Assembly: GCA_008931825.1 (NCBI GenBank) | Contig: QXVZ01016670.1 | Location: forward strand, 1 to 22,938 | Reading direction: 5' to 3' | Origin: Phallusia fumigata | Taxonomy: Eukaryota; Chordata; Ascidiacea; Phlebobranchia; Ascidiidae | Length of the DNA stretch: 22,938 nucleotides | Shown here: positions 12,760 to 22,938 of the stretch, piece after piece | How positions within the stretch are numbered: position 1 is the stretch's first letter | How the letters are laid out: every line of letters starts with the position of its first letter | The notes under the pieces: model-generated | What the model saw: the letters and a program-made list of their open reading frames with translations, nothing else | Database searches by the model: none | What the model was told of the DNA's origin: nothing | Position numbers and translations under genes: made by a program

Positions 12760-15104
12760 CTGGCCACCTATGGCTTAAAGTGTTTGTCACGTCTTCGCGG
12801 GTAACCCGGTGTTGTCGTTCTTCGCGGAGCCCGAACTTTAAGTTTGGTGTTTGTTTTCCATGTGTGGCGGAGCCGCGGATGTGTATATTGACAGTTTTTA
12901 GCTTGAAATTCGTTATGATAACCATTAACGACAAAGCAATGTTAGTTGTAACTTTTCACTTTTAACACCAAAACTATCCTACTTTAATCAAAAACAATTT
13001 TAAATAGCAATAAATGAAACAAGAAAAAACTAACAAACCAGAACAAATATTACTGTACAAAGATGCAGTCATGAAGTCAGCGCCAAGTCACATATTTTCA
13101 AATGGGTTCTCGTTAATTTGTGCCGTGTGCCTTTGATAGTGCTTCTTTGCAAAACAACAAACAAGCATTTTGCCTTTACTTTTTCCAAAAAGCATATAAC
13201 ACGTGATGTACTTGCTAGGTAGTAGGGACATGTATGCCAATAGCTGTGCCAAGAATAACGTAAACTCCAGTTTCTTGACAAAATAATTTCATTACCACTT
13301 GACATAAAAAAATATGACCACAAAGTAAACCTTTATATAAACCACATCCTGTTTTTATCCTGCAAAGCCTTGCAATGTTTGACATGATTAAACTTGACAG
13401 TGCCATGTTCCACAACTCCTTTCTTGTGTGGGCCAGTACGTGGTACTGGTGTTGATTTTCAAATAGTTTAGTGCTATTCGAGTCCCAGCTGCGATGGCGT
13501 GCAGCTTACTCAGGTGTGACTAATACATTACGTAATAGGTGGAATCGGCACCACAGAGCACTTCACATATTATTAAGAGCTCTGTTCCAGCGCGCCTCAG
13601 CCATTTCATATCATTTTAACTTCATTCGAATATTTTTTTTAACAATACACTGTAGTTTCTTTAAGGTTTGTTTCATTTTCGTTTTGCTTTTAATAAATTT
13701 TGTTTTAATTTAATTAGTTGTTCGCGTTTTTTTAATAAGCACCGCAAAACAGGGTCACTGATTTTGCTGCAAAGCACATGGGCGTTTGGTATTGATCTAT
13801 ACCGCATGGGTGTTAAAATTAAATTTTGCAAGAAGTGGCATAATTTGACTTTCACCCGATTGTAACTTTTAAAAACAAATGCGGCTTTCGGCTGTAAGTG
13901 TAGCCACAAACTGGACAAAAAATTATGACCAGAGCATCGAACAAACTTTACCGCCTAAATTGTTTCATCAAAAGGCAACTCAAATTGTTAAACCGATGCA
14001 AAATGGTCAGATAAATTTTCACTATGACACTAATCTACAGTTTTTTAGCACAGGTGTTATAAAGTCAATGTTGATTAAGATCGGTTACTTTATGACAAAA
14101 TCGCGATAATAGTGCACTTAACTAAATATTGATAGGTTCAAGATTTGGTAACGTTACCAATAGAGATTCGACAGAACTGGTAACAACCAAAATGCGATCG
14201 AATTGGTATTCGCCTTTAAAGTTTTTTTCTCACAAACTTCCCGCTGATCGTCGATGGAAACAATGAAGCTTCCGGCAAAGTTGCCAACATCATCCAGGAA
14301 GCTAAAGTTATCAATGTATCGGCGTCGAGCCGCCCCTCGTACAAGTACACCAGTTTAAAAGAAACTGGGGCATTTTTAGAGATTAACTAATACAGTGAAA
14401 ATGGTTTTGCATAGTTTTGTCGATGAGGCGAAGGGGACAGTCCCTGGCATGTATTGCTGAACAAAACTTACCCGCACGTTCGTCATCTTGGAAAGAATAT
14501 GATGTATGAAAGTATCCCTCGTAAGCGCTTGTTACTTTTCGGTCCTTGTTTGCATATCCGGAGTTTCATTTCAAACAACATTCGTAACACAAGCTTGCTA
14601 TTATTAACAACACCTTAGGAAACTGAAATCGCGTTTCATTGCTTTGCACCAAAACTAACTGGTGGACAAGGCTGTTATGCAGCAACCTACCGGTGACGTC
14701 AAATGCGTCAACATCCGATCAAGAAAGGTGAGCACCGGCACAATTCAGACGACGGAAGCGTCATTACAACGCACTAAAATCGAATACTGTTACATTGGCT
14801 GTAACGCGGTTAAAAGATTAAATCGGCCGACGGAATTCGTTTGTGTAGAGGGTTTCATAACATGACACAACCTTCCACAAATGTTTTTACGACTGGCTTG
14901 TATTTCGTAACCCATGACATGACGTCCAATAAAAAAATTCTGAATTGTTCATTAAATATGAAAAGTCATTTTTAGCCATGGGTGATAAAGGAGATAAATA
15001 GAAAATAAAGAAGCATTTTATTTTTAAGATATATATATATGCCAGTAAATAATAAATGCAACACAGTTATTGCAGCAAAAAATGCTAAACATTTGTCACC
15101 AAAA
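12760..15104. other. Intergenic, no gene recognised
   Basis: Only short open frames in all six directions, none with recognisable similarity. It includes GC-richer patches at 12780-12880 and 14230-14330 and a short (AT)n run near 15029-15040. Nothing else could be supported apart from the palindrome at 13433. Confidence 0.45.
13433..13449. repeat. Perfect 7-bp-arm palindrome
   Basis: ccagtac-gtg-gtactgg, containing the third tacgtggtac of the window and probably related to the repeat cluster about 700 bases upstream. Confidence 0.6.
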
Positions 15105-15110
15105 TTTATT
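15105..15110 (-). terminator. MTMR14 poly(A) signal (AATAAA on minus strand)
   Basis: TTTATT on the plus strand about 300 bases beyond the MTMR14 stop codon. Another lies at 15017-15022. Either could end the transcript. Confidence 0.45.
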
Positions 15111-15410
15111 CAGGAATTTTATTAATATTAAAAATCTCTTTGTCATATTTGTAATTTAAGCTGGTTTATCTGATTGCAAGTAAGTTAAAAGTACATTTAC
15201 ATCAAATTTTTAAAATTTAAAACTAACTCCTCATTGATGCCTTAACAAACACATCCTGCAACATAAAGCATATGCCAAGGTCAGACCTTTAACAATCACA
15301 GAAAAACACCAAAAAGATAAAAGCTATGTTGAAAAATTAAACATCTGAAAATATTTTTTTTCAAATGCCATTAAAAAACATGGCATTTATGTTCCTCTGC
15401 TGCACGATTG

Positions 15411-17723
15411 CTAGCTCCCAGGAAACATCTTAGTAATATGTCCCATCAATGCAGAAAGGGTGCCTTGCTGTTCCTGTTTTCTTCGTTGTACTTGCACGGC
15501 CGCACAATATGCTGGTATCATAACATTCTTCGCAGCTTTTAATCTTTCCTTTCTCCGCATCAACCTATGTCTGAGAACATCAGCATCTGTGTGACCATTT
15601 AAAGAAGACGTGAAGGAACTCTTCCTTGATGATGGACTTGCACTTGAAGAAATGAAATCAGACGAGAAGCTAAAATTGTCCCGAAGCGCATATTGATGTC
15701 CATTTTCTGGTGAGGCAATCATCTGCCAACTGCTTCCAGGTTCAGCTGCTGCACCATTTGCTGGACTACCTGATGGTTTTGTTCCGATTCCATTTTCCAA
15801 ATTTGATGATTTTACACCGTTGGTCAATGGAATCTTTATTGGGTTGCTTTTACTTGTGTCATGTTGAAATGAGCTTGTCATTTTTTTCTCATCTAATCTT
15901 GATTGCTGGGCTAGTGAAATGTTTAATTTTGCAGTTTCGTAACTTGATGACAGGACAGAGGCTGGCAGTTTGGTTGTTGCTATGTTACCATTGCACGAAA
16001 CCTCTTGTCCGTTCATTTTTTGAGGAAAGGAACAGTTGTGAGAGATTGGTAATATTGCAGAATTATTGTCAACCAAACCCATTGGGGTTTCACTTTCATT
16101 TGACAAGTTCACTTTTCCCACAATGATATCACCACAGAGCTGAGACACAACTTCAGATACAATGTCATCAAGACACTGTTGCACTTCCAAATCTATGTTT
16201 GTTGTGCATAAATTTGCAATGTTTCTCGCAACTGGTGGTTCACTTTGATGATTTGTATTGTTTTCCAAATGGCCATTAACATTTGCACCATTATTAAAAT
16301 AAGAAAAATTTGTGTCGTTTTCTGAAGACTCCAGGTAAAACATGTCTTCTGTAGAATGATCTTTGTCATCAAGTAAACCCAGTTCAGTGCAATTTCCCTC
16401 ATCAAGAAGGGAAAACTCTTCTGCTGCAATGTGTTCAAGAAAATCAAAACAGAATCTCATAATTTCCTCACTTTTCTCAATTCTGTCTGAAAATTGATGA
16501 CTAAACAAGAGCCAATCATAAGCCAAAGTGAGAAACACAATGTTTTCTGCGTTTAGAGATTGATGAATGAAACCATCCGCCCAAAGTGACAACCTCAGCA
16601 ACGAAACAAACAATGGTGTCCTATCCCAACCAGATATACAATGCAGCAGTATTCCAGTGCATCCCTCCTTTGATATGCAATTTAGCAATAGTTTAAGGTA
16701 GTTTTGTGTTAGTTGCACCAAATCCCAGTGTTCATATTCTTTCCAATCTACTTCAGAAAGTTCCTTCATGTTGTCAGGCACCTGAAGCTGAGCATCCACA
16801 AACTGCTGGGTCCAGTCAAATTTAAGACCAATACCAGTATAGTTGTTGTTAGTGTAGTCAGCAAAAAACTCACAACCAGGATAGGGAAAACTAATCAAGT
16901 CAAATTTTGAGTACCTTTGCTGTCTGTCCACCTTCTCAGATGATGTCACATTCATTCCAAATTTGACTTTCTTTTTTTCCACCATAAAGTCACAAATAAC
17001 ATTAGTCTTGAGCAAGCACAGCAAATCAATATCAGTGTTCCTCATTTTGTCAATCAGCCACTGTTTGTTCTGGTTTGTCCCATTGACTGGTGATGCTTGC
17101 GTGGCCACTTTTCTTTTGTGGCTATTTCCATTTAAAACCACAGAGGAGTCCATTACACTATTAGCTAAGCTAGCTTTGAAATGGACTTGGGTGTTTGGTG
17201 TCTCTGTTTCACAGTACACAGAGTTGGTTTTCAGACCATTGCTCACGAATCTCTCATTGCTTTCCTGCTGCTGAGATTGGGCTTCAGTTTCTGTTGCATG
17301 AGGGTCACCATGAATGAAGTAGTGATAACCTGTCCTTGTATAAATTTCTGGGGATCTGGCCAGAGTTGAGGAGCGACAAATAAACTTGTCACCATACAGC
17401 AGGACAGGCGCTGGGAACCTTCCCCTAGTTCTTGCAAATTTTCCGCGTTGAATCAAATCAATCATTTCATCCAGTTCATACTCAGGAAGGTGCTTTTTAG
17501 AGTTAAACACTTTTTGTCTCACTGGTACAATCAACTGTACAGGATAGGTACTGCACAGAATTCCCTTTGTATTGTCAATTGTTGTGCATACATAATCCTT
17601 CGAGTACAAGTCTAAGCAATCCTGGACAAGGTCACTTGCAAATTTTTCCCCTGGCAAGACATGGTTCGTTTTACTCAGTACAAAATTTAATAGCTGGTAG
17701 ATTTTGCTACTTTCTCCAGTCAT
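15411..17723 (-). CDS. MTMR14: Myotubularin-related protein 14 (MTMR14/Jumpy), single-exon
   Basis: Phosphoinositide 3-phosphatase acting on PI3P and PI(3,5)P2, known in animals to restrain autophagy and to matter in muscle. The 770-residue product has a conserved N-terminal region (FARTRGRFPAPVLLYGDKFI, near residue 100) and a conserved block (KFDLISFPYPGCEFFADYTN). It has the phosphatase signature HCISGWDRTPLF, with the CX5R active site Cys362-Arg368; the Cys codon is at 16640-16638. Downstream LLRLSLWADG is typical of MTMR14 rather than other myotubularins. It is longer than the human protein (650) owing to a Gln/Asn/Ser-rich insert (about 140-220) and a low-complexity tail (about 440-690). 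The basic C-terminal helix (RLMRRKERLKAAKN) is kept. ATG at 17723 starts in good context; no introns interrupt the frame. Confidence 0.95.
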   Translation of the reverse strand: MTGESSKIYQLLNFVLSKTNHVLPGEKFASDLVQDCLDLYSKDYVCTTIDNTKGILCSTYPVQLIVPVRQKVFNSKKHLPEYELDEMIDLIQRGKFARTRGRFPAPVLLYGDKFICRSSTLARSPEIYTRTGYHYFIHGDPHATETEAQSQQQESNERFVSNGLKTNSVYCETETPNTQVHFKASLANSVMDSSVVLNGNSHKRKVATQASPVNGTNQNKQWLIDKMRNTDIDLLCLLKTNVICDFMVEKKKVKFGMNVTSSEKVDRQQRYSKFDLISFPYPGCEFFADYTNNNYTGIGLKFDWTQQFVDAQLQVPDNMKELSEVDWKEYEHWDLVQLTQNYLKLLLNCISKEGCTGILLHCISGWDRTPLFVSLLRLSLWADGFIHQSLNAENIVFLTLAYDWLLFSHQFSDRIEKSEEIMRFCFDFLEHIAAEEFSLLDEGNCTELGLLDDKDHSTEDMFYLESSENDTNFSYFNNGANVNGHLENNTNHQSEPPVARNIANLCTTNIDLEVQQCLDDIVSEVVSQLCGDIIVGKVNLSNESETPMGLVDNNSAILPISHNCSFPQKMNGQEVSCNGNIATTKLPASVLSSSYETAKLNISLAQQSRLDEKKMTSSFQHDTSKSNPIKIPLTNGVKSSNLENGIGTKPSGSPANGAAAEPGSSWQMIASPENGHQYALRDNFSFSSDFISSSASPSSRKSSFTSSLNGHTDADVLRHRLMRRKERLKAAKNVMIPAYCAAVQVQRRKQEQQGTLSALMGHITKMFPGS

Positions 17724-17737
17724 TTTGAAACTATATC

Positions 17738-17745
17738 CTGTGTTG
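17738..17745 (-). promoter_or_regulatory. Splice-acceptor-like site upstream of MTMR14
   Basis: On the minus strand ttctcttcaacacag ends 14 bases before the ATG, with a pyrimidine-rich lead. As with TBCD, it may accept a 5' UTR exon or trans-spliced leader. Confidence 0.3.
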
Positions 17746-18200
17746 AAGAGAACTTTTTAACATTGATAAAACTTTTTTTAGAAATGAGAAAAACTCCTGT
17801 TTTGCTTATTTGGTCCCTGGACCCATGTGCTCTACAACCACACCGCTTTTAGCTTTACTTTTTTAAGGTCATTTTTTAGACAATGTCCAAATTCAGGCCT
17901 TTGCAAAAAATCCTTTACATGTATGATAACATACATTAGAAGTGTGTGTTAGACAACATGGTTCTGCACCTATCCATTATTGAAGTGTACAGCAGCTTTG
18001 ATAGGATAGTTACACTTGCAGAAATTTCAGTTAACCCTGTACCATAGTCAAAATAGGTTGTTGTCTTTCGGTCAATTGTTTTCCTGGCCGATCGCCTCTT
18101 TGCTGCTTTTTAGTAAAATTTCTAATTTATTTCTTGGAAAAACTCATATACACAGCTTTGCCAGAGGTGCAATAAAATTTGTTATTTGAAAGCAGGGTTG

Positions 18201-18487
18201 CAGAGTCAGAGGTATAAAGTCGGACTCTGACCCTTAGTATTCCTAGAATGCCGACTCCGACACCTAGTATTAATAGGATGCTGACTTCGACTACCAGTAT
18301 TACTCTATAAAAAATAACCTAAAAGCATTGCCAACACTTTAAACAAAATTTAACAACATTGCTTGATTAAGAAAAATCGGTAACAAAGATTTAATTGGAA
18401 TTTATGGGACAGAGTTGAACAAAAATATTCAGAGTCCAACTATTCATAGGAGTCTGACTCGGACTCCATTTAATACCCACGACTCTG
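18201..18487. mobile_element. MITE-like element with imperfect inverted ends
   Basis: The left end cagagtcagaggtataaagt and the reverse complement of the right end, cagagtcgtgggtattaaat, match in about 15 of 20 bases. Both are followed by gactc/gagtc-rich sequence. The 287-base body is AT-rich and non-coding. No clear target-site duplication was found, so the precise ends are uncertain. Confidence 0.5.
18219..18309. repeat. Three tandem units of about 30 bp
   Basis: Units at 18219-18249, 18250-18279 and 18280-18309 follow the pattern g-cgactccgac-cctagtatta-taggat with several substitutions each. They lie inside the MITE-like element. Confidence 0.75.
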
Positions 18488-20244
18488 AAAACATGATTTG
18501 GAGAAAAGACCACCGTCTGTTGTAATTGCTTTGGTCTTTACAAATTGCAAGAAATGACATAGTATTCATGTTTATTGGTAAGTTTTTATTAAAGCTATTT
18601 ACAATCCTACGCACATTTCATTAGAAATTTTCGCACAATAATCTAAATGCACAAAACTGCAGCAAAAACCGGTAAACTTTTAACGAACACATTTTGTAAA
18701 CTCTAAAAAATGGTGTGCATTTGTGTGTAAGCTTTTACGTGTGCAAAGGTTTTACTCTATGTCAAAAGAATAATTTTATACGAACGTAAATCATGTCCTT
18801 TTCATCTGGGTCAATTAATTTTAAACTCTGCTACTTCCTTTTCACAACCACTAGCCTTCCCGTAAAAGCTAGGCAAGCGGTGAACTTTGACCCGTAAAAT
18901 AAACAGCCTCGATCATCCATTAGATGACGTCTAGTTTCCGTGTTTTTTTACGAAAGGGGTCTTTTTTGATTAAATACATTTATGGTAATTTATTTTGCAT
19001 GGTTTCACATTTGTCGACATGTTTACAAAAAGGCCTTTCTGTTTATTATCCCAAAACAAAGGAACACTTTATTAAGGTTGATTATAATCAGCACGTTGAT
19101 TAGAAATTAGCAGTTGGTAAAATTAAAAAATATGTTACCCGGCTGCGTGGATTTTTTTTGCACGAATCGGATAGTGACACGGTTGATTGGAGATGGAGAT
19201 TGTTGTGATGTCGCGTTGGCTGACTGCGATGCTCGCGCGGTGGCTCGCTGCCTTCGAATAAAGTAGGTCCGCTTGGTACTTTGCTTGAAACTGCAAGTAC
19301 CAGAGTGAAACGCATGCGTCATATTAGTTATGAATTTTGAATAGCGTAGTTAGTAGTGCTTACGGATTGCTGTAAACTTTTGCAAAGGCTAATTTTAAAG
19401 ATATTGCTGTAGAGTATAGTATTAGTATATAACACATGTAAAATTGGCTGAGCAGCGATAAGTTTTTGGGCCAGCTTACTTCGCATATGTTTGAGTGCTT
19501 ATGCCATATTTGTTGTGAATATTACGATATGTTTCCGACTTGCTAGAATGTTGTGTTTGAGCTTATTTTAAAGCTCTTGTTTAGTAGAACGTGCAAAAGT
19601 TTGGTGGAGCACAAATGATGGCATGTCATTGATATCACGGAATATTGATTTAAAAATGTGATTATTAATTGAAAAACATTTTGTGCCCTGGATTGTTATA
19701 ATAGCCTAACATATTGTGTCAAAGTTTCAGAATCGTGTCATTATGAGTTTCTGATATATTTTTCACCCTGGTACTGCAGGTAATGCATAATTCTTACTAA
19801 CGCTGACAGTAATTGTGGTTGCCCCTTAGGATTTGGCATTAGTAGGGGAGTGAAATTTAAGATACTACAGATATCAAGCAGGCACCTATCTCATAACTAT
19901 ATTTGCAAGTTTCGCCTGATCAAAATGTGTATCCTGCAGTATTTACAAGTTTGCTGTGTCTAAATGCTTTATTAGTGATTACGCCCTGCAGTATTTGCAG
20001 TATCAAGTGCACCTGTTTTATAAGAAGGCACCTACACTTGGTTGGCTGAAGTAAATTTAAATTGTTCTTTCATTAAACAAAGTAATGATATTTGTGCATG
20101 ATATGCAGGTGATAAATTGTATTTATAGTTTTGCTGTAGCCTGTGGACGGGTAAAGCACAACCTGTCAATCACATGAGGTTGATTATTTGCCCCCCGCTA
20201 ACTTTTATTTTAAATTGTTGACGGAGTTTTCACACAAAATAGAA
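18488..20244. other. Intergenic / golgin 5' region, no gene recognised
   Basis: Mostly AT-rich. A CpG-richer patch at 19130-19320 could be a promoter or untranslated first exon for the golgin, but no exon could be tied to it. Around 19930-20010 the phrase cctgcagtattt occurs twice, about 53 bases apart. Confidence 0.35.
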
Positions 20245-20283
20245 ATGAACAGGGAGGAAAAACTTGCTGCTGCAAAACGAAAG
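20245..20283 (+). CDS. GOLGA2: Golgin coding exon 1
   Basis: Thirteen codons, MNREEKLAAAKRK, then donor gtaaca (20284). ATG context is gaaATGa. The intron splits the basic p115/importin-binding motif. Confidence 0.8.
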
Positions 20284-22936
20284 GTAACAACAACCTGGAA
20301 TAGGTTGTAAATTATATGATTGTAAAAACTTTATTCGTAATTGTGTCCAACATACACTGTTTATTCTAGGTAGCTCCAGTGTAAATAAATTTTTGTAAAG
20401 CATTTGCAACCCTGATCACTAGACACCAACATCTTAATAAAATTGTTGATAGTCATAAACATTTCTGGTTTAAGTTCGTTTTGAAAAATCATGACATTTT
20501 TTTCACTAACAACTAACAGTTGTTTTTATCACTTTTTGCATTATAAAGTCCTAAATCTACCATTAAGTCACCAAACAGTTCAAGTTTGTTGTAAATGTGG
20601 GTTCATTGAATATGTTTTGCACAAAAAACTTACTATTGTTAAAACATATTTGAAAACGTTAGTTTGGGCCAATGACTGAACCCCAATTACTACAAGCATG
20701 TTCATTTGTGTAAAAGTGAAAAATTATCTAAAATGCATAATCCCAATAGCAGAAATTACAACAGTGCTATTATCATCAGCAAATCATCTTGCGTTTCTTT
20801 TAAAAACCATATTTATTGCCTAGCTTCGTCAATTCAAGCAAAAACGCACAAAAGAACCAGCAGCTACATCAGAATCAAAGTCTAAGGATTCAGAGAAGGT
20901 AAGTAGTTAGTTTAAAAACTGATTTTTCATTTCACAATTTATGTCTTTTTTAAAATCTTGTTTTTTAATGGCAGTAGAGATACCTATATTAGCCTCTTAA
21001 GAGTTTTTTGTGATAAGTGCACAATCCTAAGTGAAAAAAATAATAATAAATGCCAGAATGCTCTTTCTTTGAAATTTTTTTTGTCCAACCACTGTGTTCC
21101 GTACATGATAGCCTGTTTTGCTACACTCACATGTTTGTGCTGGTTTAACTTGAAAAGAATAACACATGCAGCGTGAATTTTATTTTGTAAGCAACCTAAC
21201 TTTTAAAATGTAGTACATTTTTTATTTTTTCTAAGTTTTTTGTGTTTCCTTGTAAAGTAGGCATATATATTAACCATTGCACTTAGTAAAGGTATTTGCA
21301 TTTTAAGTTTTCTTAACTTTATCTGTTTGCAGAACCAAAAAGAAAAAACGGTTAAAGCCAACAACAAGAATAACTCAAATGACAGAGTAGTTTCCGAAGA
21401 ATCAGAATCCCATGCAGAAGTGGTGACAGAGAACATCATACCTGGATGCAGTGTGGTTCACCAAAATGGATTTACTGTAGAAGGAAAAGAATATGAATCT
21501 ACATGCTCAAATACATTGTTTGATGCTAATCATTTAATAGAAAAGGAGACAATTGTTTCTACACCTATTAAAGATGATGATGTAAACCACATCAACAAAA
21601 ATGTAGGTGTTCAAACCTTGCGCGAACTTTTTTGTGGTATCTGGTTTTTGAAATTAACATCACACAATTACATACTGCTTTAAACTAATGAGCTAAATTG
21701 CATGCAGCTCATACTACTGCATAGCTAAATCCCTTTCGGTAAAACTAAATTCCCAAGAGTAAGAATCATGTCCTAAAATATCTTCAGGCTCTTCATTAGA
21801 CTGCATCCTTGGTTATTGTTGATGTCAGCTAGAGCCTAATAACAGACGGTTACACTGCATGGGTAAAGTACTACATTGAAAATGCTTTTTGTTATTGTAG
21901 ACAAGTGTTGATGAACAACCACTGGCAATGCACAACAATGGGATTGGCTCCACCTCGGACCAGTTGGAGAGGTATGACTTATAAACCTGTGTTAGTGATA
22001 AACATCTTCAAAGTGGAATAGCTGGCTATTCTAGAATTTGACCCAATGATATACAGCTTTACAAGTAACAAATAAAATACTGTTCATTTAACTGTTATTA
22101 CCCTATTTGCCTGATGAATTCGAATTTTCCAGATGCTGCAGAAATTCCAACATTGTGGCATTACTTTGTTACTTGTTACATTTTTGTATCATTATGGTTT
22201 CTTCTCATGTTAAATGTGCAGCTAAATATAAGCTATATAGGAAACGAACGGCGTTGCATTAAACACATCATTTTGGATGAAATATCAGTTTTAAATACCC
22301 GACATTAGTGCAAATTTACTGCATATAACTTTTTTCCCTGAAATTGCTAATCAACTCGTCCTATTTGTAAACTAAAAATAATAATTTTTTTAAAGTGGGA
22401 CAACCACTGAAACACTTCTGCAAATTTCGACCAAACTGAATGGAATTGCTGCTGATGTAGACAATGTGATGCAGCATGAAAATGTAGATGTGGAAGGAAG
22501 TCAGTATGTTTTATCAGAATTAGAGGTGAGTTTACAGCTATAAGTTATTTCAGAGCTCTTATCAATCAGTAATGATTTTGTAAATTAACTCAACTTACAT
22601 GCAAAGTAAGTTTTGACGTTAAGTTAATTGTGTAGATTTTAGTTGAGCTCTTAATGCCAACATACTAACAAACTATCTTGTTATTAGTCACGCAACCGGC
22701 AGCTTGCTGAACAACTTGCAAGTGTAAAAATACAAAAACAAGAGCTCCTGATGCAAGTGGAAAAGTTGAACCAGCAAATGGTCGAATTGCAGACTCGCAT
22801 GGAAACAGTAAGATGACATCTCAAAGTACCTTTGCTCATAGCTTTTATACATGCTACAATATCTGTTTTGCAGGAAAAGAAACACATCCAAAACCAAAGT
22901 AGTCAGGAACAAACAATGCTGAAACAGCAAATACAG
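20245..22936 (+). CDS. GOLGA2: GM130-like golgin (GOLGA2), N-terminal part
   Basis: Coiled-coil cis-Golgi tether. In vertebrates the basic N-terminus binds p115/USO1 and importin-alpha, and the C-terminus binds GRASP65. Seven exons join in phase: 20245-20283, 20824-20898, 21333-21602, 21901-21971, 22396-22525, 22688-22807 and 22874-22936, giving 256 codons. The start MNREEKLAAAKRK plus LRQFKQKR matches the SKLAAAKKKLREYQQR start of GM130. A low-complexity, acidic and Asn-rich linker follows, then TTTETLLQISTKLNG (like GM130 SLRQLSQQLNG), then the beginning of the coiled coil (RQLAEQLASVKIQKQELLMQ). The last exon ends CAG|GT at the window edge, so the rest lies beyond. Another short golgin is possible, but the N-terminal match is specific. 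Confidence 0.82.
20824..20898 (+). CDS. GOLGA2: Golgin coding exon 2
   Basis: Acceptor tgcctag (20817-20823), donor gtaagt (20899). Twenty-five codons starting LRQFKQKRTKEPAA and turning Ser/Lys-rich. Confidence 0.8.
21333..21602 (+). CDS. GOLGA2: Golgin coding exon 3
   Basis: Acceptor tgtttgcag (21324-21332), donor gtaggt (21603). Ninety codons of Asn/Lys/Glu-rich, probably disordered linker, starting NQKEKTVKANNKNN. The open frame runs on past the donor to 21683, but the family-like continuation requires splicing. Confidence 0.75.
21901..21971 (+). CDS. GOLGA2: Golgin coding exon 4
   Basis: Acceptor attgtag (21894-21900), donor gtatga (21972). Encodes TSVDEQPLAMHNNGIGSTSD then QLE, leaving two bases that pair in phase with exon 5. 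Confidence 0.75.
22396..22525 (+). CDS. GOLGA2: Golgin coding exon 5
   Basis: Acceptor tttaaag (22389-22395), donor gtgagt (22526). Encodes TTTETLLQISTKLNGIAAD and ends YVLSELE, which lines up with the start of the GM130 coiled coil. Confidence 0.78.
22688..22807 (+). CDS. GOLGA2: Golgin coding exon 6
   Basis: Acceptor ttattag (22681-22687), donor gtaaga (22808). Forty codons, SRNRQLAEQLASVK to QTRMET, with coiled-coil heptads. Confidence 0.8.
22874..22936 (+). CDS. GOLGA2: Golgin coding exon 7
   Basis: Acceptor ttttgcag (22866-22873); 21 codons of coiled coil, EKKHIQNQSSQEQTML to QIQ, ending exactly at the gt of a donor where the window stops. Confidence 0.75.
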
Positions 22937-22938
22937 GT

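Noticed and set aside
12645-12965. 106-codon open frame over the GTAC-rich cluster
   Set aside because: The frame is made largely of the repeat itself and resembles no family.
19100-19322. Two overlapping 71-codon minus-strand frames in a CpG-richer patch
   Set aside because: No recognisable protein similarity, and two overlapping frames in the same patch argue for chance; a promoter or untranslated exon is likelier.

Overview
This is intron-bearing nuclear DNA from an animal. It is AT-rich, has short GT-AG introns of a few hundred bases, and carries pieces or all of four conserved metazoan genes. The compact spacing, small introns, high heterozygosity and tRNA-derived SINE would fit an invertebrate such as a tunicate (Ciona-like). 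That placement is an inference from style, not proof. Nothing looks bacterial or viral, and I found no CRISPR array, operon or novel multi-gene system.

Layout. Positions 1-4503 (+) hold the 3' end of mTOR: ten to eleven recognisable exons covering the end of the FAT region, half of the FRB domain, the kinase domain and the FATC tail. Positions 5535-6801 are intergenic, with a 45-bp inverted repeat. Positions 6802-10359 (+) are tubulin-folding cofactor D (TBCD) as one uninterrupted 1185-codon frame. Positions 10360-15104 are about 4.7 kb of gene-free DNA with a decayed tRNA-derived SINE, a GTAC-rich inverted and direct repeat cluster, and an assembly gap. Positions 17723-15411 (-) are MTMR14 (Jumpy), also one uninterrupted frame. 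Positions 17738-20244 are intergenic with a MITE-like element. From 20245 to the window end (+) lie the first seven coding exons of a GM130/GOLGA2-like golgin, cut off by the window edge at a splice donor.

Assembly. Four single Ns (1523, 4197, 4932, 11613) behave like contig joins rather than ambiguous bases. The first hides about 100 codons of mTOR. The second and third flank a 734-bp contig that is almost wholly redundant with its neighbours: a 121-bp exact overlap on the left and a roughly 600-bp near-identical overlap on the right. As a result the last mTOR exon appears twice. Any gene model here should allow for these joins.

How the genes relate. mTOR and TBCD are co-directional, TBCD and MTMR14 are convergent, and MTMR14 and the golgin are divergent. 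mTOR and MTMR14 both act in autophagy control, but no shared regulation is visible. The clearest biological oddity is that two large genes (TBCD, MTMR14) have intact intronless coding frames while both flanking genes are split into many short exons.
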